NCBI GenBank assembly: GCA_021209335.1
Contig: JAJOIN010000060.1
Coordinates: 1 to 56,991 of the forward strand
Length of the DNA: 56,991 nucleotides
DNA from: Aeromonadaceae bacterium
GTDB lineage: Bacteria > Pseudomonadota > Gammaproteobacteria > Enterobacterales > Aeromonadaceae
Direction: 5' to 3'
Program-made: the position numbers and the translations under genes
Shown here: positions 11,114 to 21,050 of the stretch, one piece after another
Numbering within the stretch: position 1 is the stretch's first letter
How the letters are laid out: each line of letters opens with the position of its first letter
The notes under the pieces: generated by a model
The model's database searches: none
What the model saw: the letters and a program-made list of their open reading frames with translations, nothing else
What the model was told of the DNA's origin: nothing

Positions 11114-11833
11114 TTATTTCAGGGCGAAACCGCGCCGCTTGAGGTAGTCAAACATGAAGGGTCTGGCCTCTTTGCTCAGAATTTTCTCCAGCTGGTCGGT
11201 CCAACCCCGCCCCTGCATCTCACCCCGCCCCCGGTAGTAGTGCGCCAGCAGGGCATCATAGGCGGCAAACTGGCAGGGATCCGGCGCCTGATACTGCTCC
11301 TCGTGCAGCACCAGCTGCAGGGGCAGGCGCGGCTTGAGATCCGGGCTCTGGGCGGGATACCCCAGGCACAGACCAAACAGGGGCACCACCAGCTCGGGTA
11401 AACCCAGCAATTGGCTGACCCCTTCCGGATCATTACGGATGGCGCCGATAAAGACGCCGCCCAAACCCATGGATTCGGCCGCCAGCAAGGCATTCTGGCC
11501 CATGAGGCCGGCATCGATGGCGCCGATCAACAGTTGCTCTATGTAGCCGGTCTTGGCCGCCGGCACCAGGGTGCGATGGCGGTGAAAATCGATGCAAAAT
11601 ACCAAAAACTCCGCCGCACTGGCCACGTAGGCCTGCTCACCGCACAGGCGCACCAGCTGATGGCGCTTGGCCATATCCTTCACTCGTATCACGCTGACCG
11701 CCTGCAGGAAGCTGGAGCTGGAGGCGGACTGGGCCGCCAGCAAGATCTGCTCCAGCTGCCCTGGGCTGATGGGCTGCTCAGCAAACTGGCGAATGGATCT
11801 ATGGGCGCACATCAGCTCCACTACACTCTTCAT
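11114..11833 (-). CDS. nfsA: oxygen-insensitive NADPH nitroreductase
   Basis: 239 aa from ATG 11833 (MKSVVELMCAHRSIRQF). FMN-dependent reductase of nitroaromatics and quinones. The family features HRSIRQFAEQPI (FMN phosphate contact), AAQSASSSSFLQAVS and MGLGGVFIGAIRN are in place. C-terminal EMQGRGWTDQL and RPFMFDYLKRRGFALK match the NfsA end. The family uses NADPH; the FMN binds at a dimer interface. Probably first gene of a two-gene unit with the MFS permease. Confidence 0.93.
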   Translation of the reverse strand: MKSVVELMCAHRSIRQFAEQPISPGQLEQILLAAQSASSSSFLQAVSVIRVKDMAKRHQLVRLCGEQAYVASAAEFLVFCIDFHRHRTLVPAAKTGYIEQLLIGAIDAGLMGQNALLAAESMGLGGVFIGAIRNDPEGVSQLLGLPELVVPLFGLCLGYPAQSPDLKPRLPLQLVLHEEQYQAPDPCQFAAYDALLAHYYRGRGEMQGRGWTDQLEKILSKEARPFMFDYLKRRGFALK

Positions 11834-11974
11834 CTTGGGTCTCCTATCACGGTGAGCTCCTCGCTGGCAGCCACAATCATGGACGGCAGATCCATGTTTT
11901 ACAACGCGGATCCCGGCCAAGCCAAGCGTACTTTCCTATACTGGTGCCATTAGCTGACAAGAGGAGAATGGCCG

Positions 11975-12967
11975 GTGAATGTTCTGATTTGTGATGACTC
12001 CGCCTTCGCCCGCAAGCAGTTAGCCCGTGCCCTGCCCGCCGACTGGCCCATCAAACTCCATCAGGCCGGTAATGGCCAGGAGGGGCTGGAGAAAATCTTG
12101 AGTGGCCATGGGGATCTGGTGTTTTTGGATCTCACCATGCCCATCATGGACGGCTATGAGGTGCTCAAGGCACTGCAGGAGCAGGGGATCCGCAGCCGCA
12201 TCATTGTCGTCTCCGGCGATATTCAACCCGCCGCCTACCAGGCAGTGATGGCGCTGGGTGCCCTGGCCTTTATCCAAAAACCCTGCTCGGCAGACAAGCT
12301 GCAGGGCCTGCTGCTGGAGCTGGGGGTCTATCAAAGTGGTGATGGCAGCCAGGCGGAACCGGTGTCGCCCCTGGGGATGACCCTGGAGCTGCGGGATGTC
12401 TATCAGGAGCTAGCCAACGTGGCCATGGGGCAGGCGGGCGATCTGCTGGCCCGCCTGCTGGGGCAGTTCGTCATCCTGCCTATCCCCAATGTCAACGTGC
12501 TGGAGGTGAGCGAGCTGCACATGGCCCTGAGCGCCGCCGCCGGCGAGGATACCCTCTCCGCCGTGTGCCAGGGCTTCATCGGTGCCGGCATCGCCGGCGA
12601 AGCCCTGGTGCTGTTCCACGACTCCAGCTTCACCGATCTGGCCAAGCTGATGCGCCACCAGGGCCCCATCGACAAGGCGGTGGAGCTGGAGCTGCTGATG
12701 GACATGGCTAACGTGCTGATCGGCGCCTTCTTACGCGGCTTTGGTACCCAGCTCGATACCCCCTTCCACCAGGGGCAACCGGTGGTGCTGGGGCAGCACA
12801 GCGCCATTGATGATCTCATTCGCACCAACGCCACCCGCTGGCGGCGCACCCTGGCCATCGAGATCAACTATCGGATCCGGGATCACAGGGTACAGTGCGA
12901 TCTGTTGTTGCTGTTTACCGAGGAGTCCATCCGCTTCATGAACCACAAGATAGAGCACCTACTGTAA
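11975..12967 (+). CDS. response regulator with CheC/CheX-type phosphatase output
   Basis: 330 aa. Residues 1-118 are a receiver domain with acidic pair Asp7/Asp8, phospho-acceptor Asp52 (VFLDLTMP), Ser80 and Lys102 (IQKPC). Residues 130-325 resemble the CheC/CheX/FliY phosphatase fold, with the ELANVAMGQAGDLL and DMANVLIGAFL helices carrying the ExxN-like and DxxN motifs. The output is thus likely a phospho-aspartate phosphatase or a protein-binding module, not DNA binding. The start is GTG 11975 behind GAGGAG. It is followed after 9 bp by the PAS gene; no kinase gene is adjacent. Confidence 0.88.
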   Translation: MNVLICDDSAFARKQLARALPADWPIKLHQAGNGQEGLEKILSGHGDLVFLDLTMPIMDGYEVLKALQEQGIRSRIIVVSGDIQPAAYQAVMALGALAFIQKPCSADKLQGLLLELGVYQSGDGSQAEPVSPLGMTLELRDVYQELANVAMGQAGDLLARLLGQFVILPIPNVNVLEVSELHMALSAAAGEDTLSAVCQGFIGAGIAGEALVLFHDSSFTDLAKLMRHQGPIDKAVELELLMDMANVLIGAFLRGFGTQLDTPFHQGQPVVLGQHSAIDDLIRTNATRWRRTLAIEINYRIRDHRVQCDLLLLFTEESIRFMNHKIEHLL

Positions 12968-12976
12968 GGAGGCGTC

Positions 12977-13414
12977 ATGGAGATTCGGGAGTTTCATTGG
13001 CTGATGAGCATCATCCAGACCCTGGATGTGGGCCTGGTGGTGCTGGATCAGGAAGACAGGGTACAGGTGTGGAATGGCTTCATGGAGAGCCACAGCGGCC
13101 GCTTGAGTCATGAGGTGAAGGATCAGGTGTTGTTTGATGCTTTTCCCGATCTGGACAGCGCCTGGCTTGGCCGCAAGCTGGCCATGGTGCGTACCCTCAA
13201 CAACCGCGCCTTCATCAGCTGGGAGCAGCGTCCCTACCTGTTTCGTTTTGCCAATGGCCGGCCCATCACGGGGCAGGCGGATCAGATGTACCAGAACGTC
13301 ACCATCATGCCCCTGCCCGACTTCACCGGCCAGATCAGCCATCTGGCACTGCTGATCTACGATGTGACAGATCTGGCCCTGGGCCAGTTGGCGCAGCAAG
13401 TCAGCGAAGAGTGA
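12977..13414 (+). CDS. single PAS-domain protein
   Basis: 145 aa, with essentially one PAS fold (TLDVGLVVLDQEDRVQVWNG, then MESHSGRLSHE and the C-terminal strand HLALLIYDVTDLA). There is no kinase, GGDEF or effector domain. ATG 12977 has a perfect AAGGAGG. It lies 9 bp after the receiver-CheX gene, so the pair is an operon and probably one signalling unit, in which the PAS protein could sense a ligand or redox state, or partner the phosphatase. A conserved Cys typical of a heme or flavin photosite is not obvious. Confidence 0.85.
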   Translation: MEIREFHWLMSIIQTLDVGLVVLDQEDRVQVWNGFMESHSGRLSHEVKDQVLFDAFPDLDSAWLGRKLAMVRTLNNRAFISWEQRPYLFRFANGRPITGQADQMYQNVTIMPLPDFTGQISHLALLIYDVTDLALGQLAQQVSEE

Positions 13415-13420
13415 GACAAC

Positions 13421-13446
13421 AAAAAGGGCCGCAATTGCGGCCCTTT
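13421..13446. terminator. bidirectional terminator
   Basis: AAAAAGGGCCGCAATTGCGGCCCTTT is a perfect palindromic stem between the PAS gene and the convergent yfcL gene, with an A-run on one side and a T-run on the other. Confidence 0.85.
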
Positions 13447-13469
13447 GACAAGGGTTCAGGCAAGCAGCA

Positions 13470-13760
13470 TCAGGCCAATTGCGACTCGGCCTGTTGCAGC
13501 AGGCGCTGCCACATCAGCAACACCAGTTTCTGATCCTTGTCAGAGAGTTCGCCGCTGATGCAGGCCTCCTGCAGCCCGGCCAGCACCCTGTGTTTCACAT
13601 CTTGGATGTGATTGCGCCCGTCAATTTCGCAATGGGCCACCGCCAACGAGATGTGACCACGGAGATACCCGCTGGCAAACAACTCATCGGCTGTCCCCGT
13701 GCTGACCAGGGCATCAATCAAGTTCAGTAGCACGCGTTCAAATTCAAATATGGTTTTCAT
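13470..13760 (-). CDS. yfcL: YfcL family protein
   Basis: 96 aa. The DELFASGYLRGHISLAVA segment is almost the same as enteric YfcL, and the C-terminal ELSDKDQKLVLLMWQRLLQQ also matches. The function of the family is unknown. ATG 13760 (MKTIFEFERV) is chosen; a GTG two codons upstream is possible, and neither has a clear ribosome-binding site. Its position near aroC, prmB and smrB repeats the enteric yfc cluster. Confidence 0.9.
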   Translation of the reverse strand: MKTIFEFERVLLNLIDALVSTGTADELFASGYLRGHISLAVAHCEIDGRNHIQDVKHRVLAGLQEACISGELSDKDQKLVLLMWQRLLQQAESQLA

Positions 13761-13888
13761 AGACACCAGATGGCAGGGGGCTGGATAAGCCCCGCGAGGT
13801 CTTTGCTACGCCTTGTCGGCAACCGGCCCCGGGTTGGGGGCGGTGAGATCCTGCCTTAAGGCGCTGCCTTTGGCTAGTGTTCTGCGCC

Positions 13889-13911
13889 GGGACAAGACTA
13901 TTTTTTGTCCC
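13889..13911 (+). promoter_or_regulatory. hairpin upstream of the terC-like gene
   Basis: GGGACAA, nine-base loop, TTGTCCC, followed by CCCCTTTT, about 70 bp before the terC-like start. It could be a weak terminator or leader structure. I do not see the conserved yybP-ykoY manganese riboswitch core. Confidence 0.3.
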
Positions 13912-13979
13912 CCCCTTTTCGATTGCAAACAAGGCGCTAAGATAGCGGCCCAGATCCCATTGATAGGAAGCCAAAACGG

Positions 13980-14702
<723 letters not shown>

Positions 14703-14711
14703 CCCAGAAAA

Positions 14712-14740
14712 AAGAAGGCCGTGCAATGCACGGCCTTCTT
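14712..14740. terminator. bidirectional terminator between terC-like gene and aroC
   Basis: AAGAAGGCCGTGCAATGCACGGCCTTCTT is a long perfect stem with A-rich and T-rich flanks. Confidence 0.88.
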
Positions 14741-14753
14741 GTCGGCTCACCCA

Positions 14754-15842
14754 TTAGCGCAGGTGCGGCGTCTGGGTCTGCACCCCTTGATTCTGCGCCC
14801 GGTGACGCAGCAGGTGGTCCATCAGCACCAGGGCCAGCATGGCCTCGGCGATGGGCACGGCCCGGATCCCTACGCAAGGGTCATGGCGGCCACGGGTCAC
14901 CATCTCCTGGGCATGCCCCTCCTTGTCGATGGTGCGTCCGGGCACCATGATGCTGGAGGTGGGCTTCAACGCCAGGCTGGCACTGATGGTCTGGCCGGTG
15001 GAGATGCCTCCCAGGATACCGCCGGCATGGTTGCTCACAAAGCCGTCCGGCGTCATCTCGTCCCTGTGTTGGGAGCCGCGCTGCTCCACCACCTCAAAGC
15101 CATCGCCGATCGCTACCGCCTTGACCGCATTGATGCCCATCAGGGCATGGGCGATGTCCGCATCCAGCCTGTCGAACACGGGTTCCCCCAGCCCTACCGG
15201 CACATTTTCCGCCACCACCCTGAGCTTGGCACCGATGGAGTCGCCCTGTTTCTTCAGATCCCGCATGAAGGCGTCCAACGCCTCCAGCTTGGAGGCATCG
15301 GCAAAGAAGAAGTCGTTACGGTTGATGATGTCCTTGTCCACCTGCTCGCCCTTGATGGGGCCCAACTGCTCCAGGTAGCCGTAGATCTCGATGCCATGCA
15401 CCTGCTTGAGGTACTTCTTGGCGATGGCCCCGGCGGCGACCCGCATGGCAGTCTCCCGCGCGGAGGAGCGGCCGCCCCCCCGGTAGTCGCGGATGCCGTA
15501 CTTCTGGTGATAGGTGTAATCGGCGTGCCCAGGGCGGAACAAGTCCTTGATATCACCATAATCCTTGGAGCGCTGATCGGTGTTTTCGATGAGCAGGCCG
15601 ATGGAGGTGCCTGTGGTCTGGCCCTCGAAGACCCCGGAGAGGATCTTCACCTTGTCCTCCTCCCGGCGCTGGGTGGTGAAACGGGAGGTGCCCGGCTTGC
15701 GCCTGTCCAGATCCCCCTGCAGATCCGCTTCGCTCAGTGCCAGCCCAGGCGGGCAGCCATCCACCACGGCGCCCAGGGCCAGACCATGACTCTCACCGAA
15801 GGTGGTGATACGAAAGAGGTGTCCGAAGCTGTTCCCTGCCAT
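14754..15842 (-). CDS. aroC: chorismate synthase
   Basis: Last step of the shikimate pathway, EPSP to chorismate, needing reduced FMN. 362 aa, normal length. The signatures GESHG near the N-terminus, [29 protein letters not shown] and [20 protein letters not shown] are present. It starts 7 bp after the prmB stop, so the two form an operon, as in enteric bacteria. It provides chorismate for pabB, which is encoded elsewhere in the window. Confidence 0.97.
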   Translation of the reverse strand: MAGNSFGHLFRITTFGESHGLALGAVVDGCPPGLALSEADLQGDLDRRKPGTSRFTTQRREEDKVKILSGVFEGQTTGTSIGLLIENTDQRSKDYGDIKDLFRPGHADYTYHQKYGIRDYRGGGRSSARETAMRVAAGAIAKKYLKQVHGIEIYGYLEQLGPIKGEQVDKDIINRNDFFFADASKLEALDAFMRDLKKQGDSIGAKLRVVAENVPVGLGEPVFDRLDADIAHALMGINAVKAVAIGDGFEVVEQRGSQHRDEMTPDGFVSNHAGGILGGISTGQTISASLALKPTSSIMVPGRTIDKEGHAQEMVTRGRHDPCVGIRAVPIAEAMLALVLMDHLLRHRAQNQGVQTQTPHLR

Positions 15843-15849
15843 AAGTTCC

Positions 15850-16818
15850 TCAAGAAGGTTCGGTTACAAAAAGATCCCGGTGAGCCAGCAGCTGTGCCTT
15901 GGTCAGCACGAAAACGCCGTGGCCACCCTGTTCAAATTCCACCCAGGTGAAGGGCACCTGGGGATACTGGGCACTCAGGTGCACCTGACTGTTGCCCACC
16001 TCCACCACCAGCAGGCCGTCGTCGGTGAGAAAATCCGCCGCCTTGGCCAGGATCTGGCGGGTCAGGTCCAGACCATCGAAGCCGGAAGCCAGCGCCAGCT
16101 CGGGTTCATGATGGAACTCATCCGGCAGATCCGCCATGTCTTCCTCGTCCACGTAGGGTGGGTTGGAGACGATGAGATCGTACTGATCTCCCGCCGGCAA
16201 CGCCTGCCAGACGTCCGACACAATGGGGATGACCCGCTCTTCCAGACCGTGGTGCTGGATGTTGATCTCCGCCACGTTCAGGGCATCCACCGAGATATCC
16301 AGCGCATCCACCTCCGCCTCGGGGAAGGCATAGGCCAGGGCGATGGCGATGCAGCCGGAGCCGGTGCACAGGTCCATGATGCGGCGCGGTTCGCTCTGCA
16401 GCCAAGGCGTAAAGCGCCGGGCGATGAGCTCGGCAATGGGTGAGCGCGGCACTATCACCCGCTCGTCCACATAAAATTCCAGGCCGGCAAACCAGGCCTT
16501 GTTGGTGAGATACGGCGCCGGCAACCGCTCCTCCACCCGACGCGCCACCAGCTCGGCCAGCAGCTGCCGCTCGCTGCGGGTCAGGCGGGCCGCCTTGATG
16601 TCATCGGAGATGAAGGGCGGCAGGTGCAAGGAGGGCAGCATCAGCTGGACCGCTTCGTCCCAGCCATTGTCGGTGCCATGACCGTAAAACAGGCCGGCCT
16701 CGTTGAAGCAGCTCACCGCCCAGCGCATCATGTCGTTGACGGTGCGCAGCTCGCTGACTGCCTCGTCGATGAATAACTTGTCCAAAACCGCCTCCGGGTC
16801 GAGTAAACTTGCCGGCAT
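15850..16818 (-). CDS. prmB: ribosomal protein uL3 glutamine methyltransferase
   Basis: 322 aa. N5-methylates the glutamine of ribosomal protein L3 using SAM. The SAM motif I is [20 protein letters not shown], and the catalytic [10 protein letters not shown] motif of HemK/PrmB glutamine methyltransferases is intact. ATG 16818 ([11 protein letters not shown]) is chosen over an in-frame TTG at 16830. It is followed by aroC and is divergent from smrB, the two start codons being only 33 bp apart, so their promoters must overlap. Confidence 0.95.
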   Translation of the reverse strand: MPASLLDPEAVLDKLFIDEAVSELRTVNDMMRWAVSCFNEAGLFYGHGTDNGWDEAVQLMLPSLHLPPFISDDIKAARLTRSERQLLAELVARRVEERLPAPYLTNKAWFAGLEFYVDERVIVPRSPIAELIARRFTPWLQSEPRRIMDLCTGSGCIAIALAYAFPEAEVDALDISVDALNVAEINIQHHGLEERVIPIVSDVWQALPAGDQYDLIVSNPPYVDEEDMADLPDEFHHEPELALASGFDGLDLTRQILAKAADFLTDDGLLVVEVGNSQVHLSAQYPQVPFTWVEFEQGGHGVFVLTKAQLLAHRDLFVTEPS

Positions 16819-16851
16819 ATGCCGAGCCAATAACAGCCAGATACCTGATTA

Positions 16852-17376
16852 ATGAAGAAAAAAGACGAACTCGATGAACAGGACAAGGCGCTGTTTCGCG
16901 AGGCCGCCCAGGGTACCCGCCGAATAAAGCAGGATACCATAAGTCCCACCTATCGCTCGGTCAAGCAGAAAGCTTTGGCCCGCCAGCAGCGAGAGGATCT
17001 GGGGCTGGCCCACCCCTTCTCCGACAGTTTCGAGCCCCATCTGAGCGATGACGGCCCCATGCGCTACGTGCGCAGCGATGTCTCCAGCTTTGAGGCCAAG
17101 CGGCTGCGCCGGGGCGACTATGTGCCGGACATGCTCTTGGATCTGCACGGCCTCACCCAGCAGCAGGCCAAGCTGGAGCTGGCCGCCCTGCTGGAGGCCT
17201 GCCGCCGGCAACACATCCGCTGTGCCTGCGTCATGCATGGCCACGGCAAGCATATCCTCAAGCAGCGGGTGCCCATGTGGCTGGCCCAGCACCCGGATGT
17301 GATGGCCTTTCACCAGGCGCCCAAGGAGTGGGGTGGCGATTCGGCCCTGCTGGTGCTGATCGAACTGGCGCCCTAG
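16852..17376 (+). CDS. smrB: Smr-domain endonuclease SmrB (ribosome collision rescue)
   Basis: 174 aa. Highly charged N-terminus ([20 protein letters not shown]), then an Smr domain with [20 protein letters not shown] and the [16 protein letters not shown] core. In E. coli SmrB is recruited to collided ribosomes and cuts the mRNA. The stop shares bases with the convergent methyltransferase stop (CTAG). Confidence 0.94.
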   Translation: MKKKDELDEQDKALFREAAQGTRRIKQDTISPTYRSVKQKALARQQREDLGLAHPFSDSFEPHLSDDGPMRYVRSDVSSFEAKRLRRGDYVPDMLLDLHGLTQQQAKLELAALLEACRRQHIRCACVMHGHGKHILKQRVPMWLAQHPDVMAFHQAPKEWGGDSALLVLIELAP

Positions 17377-18570
17377 CGGCCGCCGCCCTCGCTGTCGGCA
17401 CGCCTGTGTGCCTGCAGCAAGAGATTGCGCGGCGTCAGCGGACGCTCGCAAAATTCCCCCAGGCTCACCACGTAGCCCTGCTCCTCCAGATACAGGGCGT
17501 AGTCCAGTACCAGCCAGAGCTCCACCGGACGCCGAAACAGCCCCAACACCAGCTCCATGCGCAGCACCTGGGCCAGCCGGATCTCAGCCTGCTGCTGATA
17601 AGGGGCCAGATCCAGCGGCGCCGGCAGGATCAGCCCCTTGGTCTGAGCCGCCCAGTCGATAAAGGCCGTCAGCTCACCGGCCAGCAACCCCTTGGCAAAG
17701 GAGGGCAAGGGCAGGTAGCTGTTCTCCCCTCGCAAGTCGCGCTGCAGGGCATCGAAGGTGAGCCGCCAGCTGAGCTCCTGCCAGCGCAGCCGCCGCACCC
17801 GGGCGCCGGCGTCACCGTCTCCTGCAGCGGCAATTGCAACAGGCGGCGGTTTAGCGGCAGACCGCTGGCCTGCGCCGCCTGGCTCAGGGGCTGATAGTAC
17901 TCATGGGCATGCTTGTGATAGCAGCAGGGCGCCAGGCTCAGGCTGGCCACCTGCTGGGCCGCCCCCTGCCGTATCAGGTGGCGGTGCAGATCGCCGCAAG
18001 CATGCAGCGCCACCGCCTGCCGGGCACCGGCGAGCCAGCCAGTGGCCTCGGCGGCCATCACATCCTGCTGCACCGTCTGTTGGGGCAAGCCCGTCGACAG
18101 CTGACGGGCGCCAAACACAGTTTGGCATCCCATTCCAGACTCACCACGCTATGCCCCTGGCGCGCCAGCAAACGACCCAGGTGCCCCTTCCCGGCACACC
18201 ACTCCAGCAGATGCCCAGGCCCGCACCCAGCCGCCAGCCCCAGTTGCTGGGCAAACGCCCAGATCTGTGACCACTTGCGCCCCGGCACATGAGCCGGGGC
18301 CGGCGGCGGCGACGTACTCGGCAGTCTGGGCAAGTGGCACAAGGCAGCCAGCTCGCTCGCCTCCGGCACCAGGGGCCATAACAGAGCTGCACGCGCCGCC
18401 TCATCCTGCTCCAGCGCCTGCAAGTCCGGCAGTGCCAAGGCCGCCAGCGCTTCACATAAGGCCGGATGGGTTTGCCACCAGGGCAAACGCAGATGATGAA
18501 AAGGCTGCTCCTGCCACAGGGGCTGGGTGTGCCGCAGTAGGCCTTCGAGGGCAGAAAAACGTGACAGCAA
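17373..18570 (-). CDS. SAM-dependent methyltransferase, with two frameshifts
   Basis: TTG start at 18570 behind AGGAG. The SAM-binding motif [20 protein letters not shown] lies in the first frame. The second frame carries [15 protein letters not shown] and LAPCCYHK, motifs of the class I Methyltransf_32 family found also in eukaryotic GSTCD. The third frame encodes the C-terminal third ([20 protein letters not shown]). Shifts occur near 18112-18122 and near 17800-17808 (a CCC/GGG run). Replacing one base at each gives an uninterrupted 399-aa protein. The substrate is unknown. Intact gene with sequence errors is more likely than a pseudogene. Confidence 0.75.
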
Positions 18571-18654
18571 GATCGACTCCTGAAAAAGAGGATGTCGAGT
18601 CTAGGGGCTCGGCGAAATAAGCACCAGAGGGTGGTCAGGCCGGCGCATAAAAAT

Positions 18655-18680
18655 AAGGCCAGTCCGATGGGACTGGCCTT
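18655..18680 (-). terminator. glk terminator
   Basis: An 11-bp stem (AAGGCCAGTCC/GGACTGGCCTT) followed on the minus strand by ATTTTTA, 20 bp after the glk stop. Confidence 0.85.
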
Positions 18681-18700
18681 AGGGGCAGCAAGAAAACGCC

Positions 18701-19666
18701 TTATAGACGGATACCCAGAGACTGGCGCAGGTAGGCACCGGCGCCCAACAGCCCCGGATGAGCGTGAGTAATGAGATAAACAGGGATGTCCTTGAGATAG
18801 GACTGGAAGCGGCCCTTGTCCTCGAAGGCCACCCGGAAGCCGGAGGACTTAAAGAAGTCGAGGAAGCGCGGCACTATGCCACCGGCGATATACACGCCGC
18901 CAAAGGTGCCCATGTTCAAGGCCAGGTTGCCGCCAAAACGGCCCATCAGCACACAGAACAGGCTCAGCGCCCGACGGCAATCGGTGCATTCGTCTGCCAG
19001 GGCTCGCTCGGTCACGTCCTTGGGTTGCAGCTCCTCGGGCTCACGGCCATCGGCCTTGACCAGGGCACGGTAGAGGTTGACAAGCCCCGGGCCGGAGAGC
19101 AGACGCTCGGCAGAGACGTGGCCCAGATCCTGACGCATCACCTGCAGCACGGCATCTTCTTCTTCACAGTTGGAGGCGAAGTCCACATGACCACCCTCAC
19201 CCGGCAGGCTCAGCCACTGACTGCCGGTATGCACCAAGTGCGCCACCCCCAGGCCAGTACCGGCACCATACACGGCGATCGGTTTGCCTGCCTGGGCATC
19301 GCTACCACCAAATTGCAGCTTGTCCTCATCTTCCAGCACCGGAATGGCCATGGAGACGGCGGTGAAGTCGTTGATGATCTCCAGATGCTGAAGACCCAGG
19401 TTGGCCTTCATCTCGGCGATGGAGAACTCCCAGGTGTGGTTGGTCATCGCCACCCAATCGCCCTTGATGGGACAGGCAATGGCGATGCAGGCATCGTCTA
19501 CCTGGGCGTTGTGCTCCTCCAGATAGAGGCGGACCACCGCCTCCAAACTGGGATGTTCAAGACCTGAATAGGTCTTTGCTTGTGAAATATCACCTGTGGT
19601 CATGTCACACAATGCCAGGCGTGCATTGGTACCACCGACGTCCCCTACCAGGGCAAAACTCGCCAT
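18701..19666 (-). CDS. glk: glucokinase
   Basis: Phosphorylates glucose with ATP. 321 aa, the length of the enteric enzyme. It has the phosphate-binding motif [14 protein letters not shown], the INDFTAV substrate loop with catalytic Asp, [12 protein letters not shown] and [13 protein letters not shown] 19666 follows AAGGAG. It is divergent from hexR with a 332-bp gap holding candidate HexR sites; in HexR-containing gammaproteobacteria glk is often part of that regulon. Confidence 0.96.
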   Translation of the reverse strand: MASFALVGDVGGTNARLALCDMTTGDISQAKTYSGLEHPSLEAVVRLYLEEHNAQVDDACIAIACPIKGDWVAMTNHTWEFSIAEMKANLGLQHLEIINDFTAVSMAIPVLEDEDKLQFGGSDAQAGKPIAVYGAGTGLGVAHLVHTGSQWLSLPGEGGHVDFASNCEEEDAVLQVMRQDLGHVSAERLLSGPGLVNLYRALVKADGREPEELQPKDVTERALADECTDCRRALSLFCVLMGRFGGNLALNMGTFGGVYIAGGIVPRFLDFFKSSGFRVAFEDKGRFQSYLKDIPVYLITHAHPGLLGAGAYLRQSLGIRL

Positions 19667-19791
19667 AAACAACTCCTTAAAGACCAAAAAATGCCGAATA
19701 TTCTCATTATTGTGGCCGCCGATTTTACCTGCTGGCGGCGTGCAGAAATACAACCGGGATCACAGCCAGATCAATCAGTGACGCTGATTGT

Positions 19792-19864
19792 AGTAGTTTT
19801 ATTACAAAACCCTGCCGCAGCGGATGAGAATCTGCTAAATTTGCCCTGTTGTAAGTAATTTTAA
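19792..19864. promoter_or_regulatory. two candidate HexR operators between glk and hexR
   Basis: The minus strand at 19792-19806 reads TGTAATAAAACTACT and matches the published HexR consensus TGTAATTAAATTACA at 12 of 15 positions. A weaker 11 of 15 match (TGTAAGTAATTTTAA) lies at 19850-19864 on the plus strand. Both lie in the divergent glk/hexR control region, where autoregulation and glk control would act. The rest of the 332-bp gap holds a small GTTAGC/GCTAAC hairpin at about 19937-19952 and no gene. Confidence 0.6.
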
Positions 19865-19998
19865 GACAGGCCGCACACTTTCTTGTCCGGCTTGTGCTGT
19901 TGGCCACCAATTGGGTATAGGCTGCCAAGTCAATAAGTTAGCAAAGCTAACCGGCAGCTGGCCCTTGGCTAACTCAATCTTGTACCTGAGTATTTCAC

Positions 19999-20850
19999 AT
20001 GAATACGTTGGAAAAAATCAGTAAATATCTGGACAGTTTCAGCAAGTCTGAACGCAAGGTGGCCGAAGTGATCATGGCCTCGCCTCAAACCGCCATTCAC
20101 TCCAGCATTGCCGCCTTGGCCAAGATGGCGGATGTCAGCGAGCCCACCGTCAACCGCTTCTGCCGTCGCCTGGATACCAAGGGGTTCCCGGACTTCAAGC
20201 TGCACCTGGCGCAGAGTCTGGCCAACGGCACCCCCTACGTGAACCTGCACGTGGAAGAGGACGATACCCCCGAGGCCTACACCGCCAAGATCTTCGAGTC
20301 CACCATGGCCTGTCTGGACGTGGCCAAGAACAGTTTGGATACCCAGACGGTCAACCGTTGTGTGGATCTGTTGACCCAAGCCAAGAAAATTTCTTTCTTT
20401 GGCTTGGGGGCCTCCTCCTCGGTGGCCCACGATGCCCTGAACAAATTTTTCCGCTTCAATATTCCGGTGGCTTGCTTTGACGACATCATCATGATGCGCA
20501 TGGCCTGCATCAATTGCAGTGAAGGGGATGTGGTGGTGGTTATCTCCCACACGGGGCGCACCAAGGCGCTGGTGGAGATTGCCGGTCTGGCACGGCACAA
20601 CGATGCCACCGTCATCGGCATCACTGCCAAGGACTCGCCGCTGGCCCGCGAATGCAGCCTGGTACTCTCGATGGATGTACCGGAAGATACCGATGTCTAT
20701 CTGCCCATGGCTTCACGCATCGCCCAGCTGACGCTGATCGATGTACTGGCAACAGGATTCACCCTGCGTCGCGGTCTTAAGTTTCGAGAAAACCTGAAAA
20801 AAGTCAAAGAAGGCATCAAAGATTCTCGCTTTGAGAGCTTTCATCCCTGA
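19999..20850 (+). CDS. hexR: RpiR-family regulator HexR
   Basis: 283 aa. N-terminal helix-turn-helix (AALAKMADVSEPTVNRFCRR) and C-terminal SIS domain (KKISFFGLGASSSVAHDALN and VVVISHTGRTKALVEIAG). In gammaproteobacteria HexR senses 2-keto-3-deoxy-6-phosphogluconate and controls glycolytic, Entner-Doudoroff and gluconeogenic genes. Placement between glk and pykA supports this. A strong terminator follows, so pykA has its own promoter. Confidence 0.95.
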   Translation: MNTLEKISKYLDSFSKSERKVAEVIMASPQTAIHSSIAALAKMADVSEPTVNRFCRRLDTKGFPDFKLHLAQSLANGTPYVNLHVEEDDTPEAYTAKIFESTMACLDVAKNSLDTQTVNRCVDLLTQAKKISFFGLGASSSVAHDALNKFFRFNIPVACFDDIIMMRMACINCSEGDVVVVISHTGRTKALVEIAGLARHNDATVIGITAKDSPLARECSLVLSMDVPEDTDVYLPMASRIAQLTLIDVLATGFTLRRGLKFRENLKKVKEGIKDSRFESFHP

Positions 20851-20856
20851 TGCTCA

Positions 20857-20883
20857 AAACGCCTCCTGATGGAGGCGTTTTTT
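20857..20883 (+). terminator. hexR terminator
   Basis: AAAACGCCTCC, loop TGAT, GGAGGCGTTTTTT directly after the hexR stop. Confidence 0.9.
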
Positions 20884-21050
20884 CTCCCGCCCCCGCGGTA
20901 TCGCAAGCCCAGTCCTTGGTGTAGAATCCGGCTATTCGTTACGGTTTTTAACATTGCGCAGTAATGGTGTAACCCAGGGTAATACCCGCACCGCTTGCTC
21001 AGGCCGTCTCTGATTTTCATGCTCATACAACCTTTACTCTGGAGTGAAAG

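Noticed and set aside
13780-13979. yybP-ykoY manganese riboswitch before the TerC-family gene
   Set aside because: Expected in some relatives, but the conserved core segments are not present; only a simple hairpin is seen.
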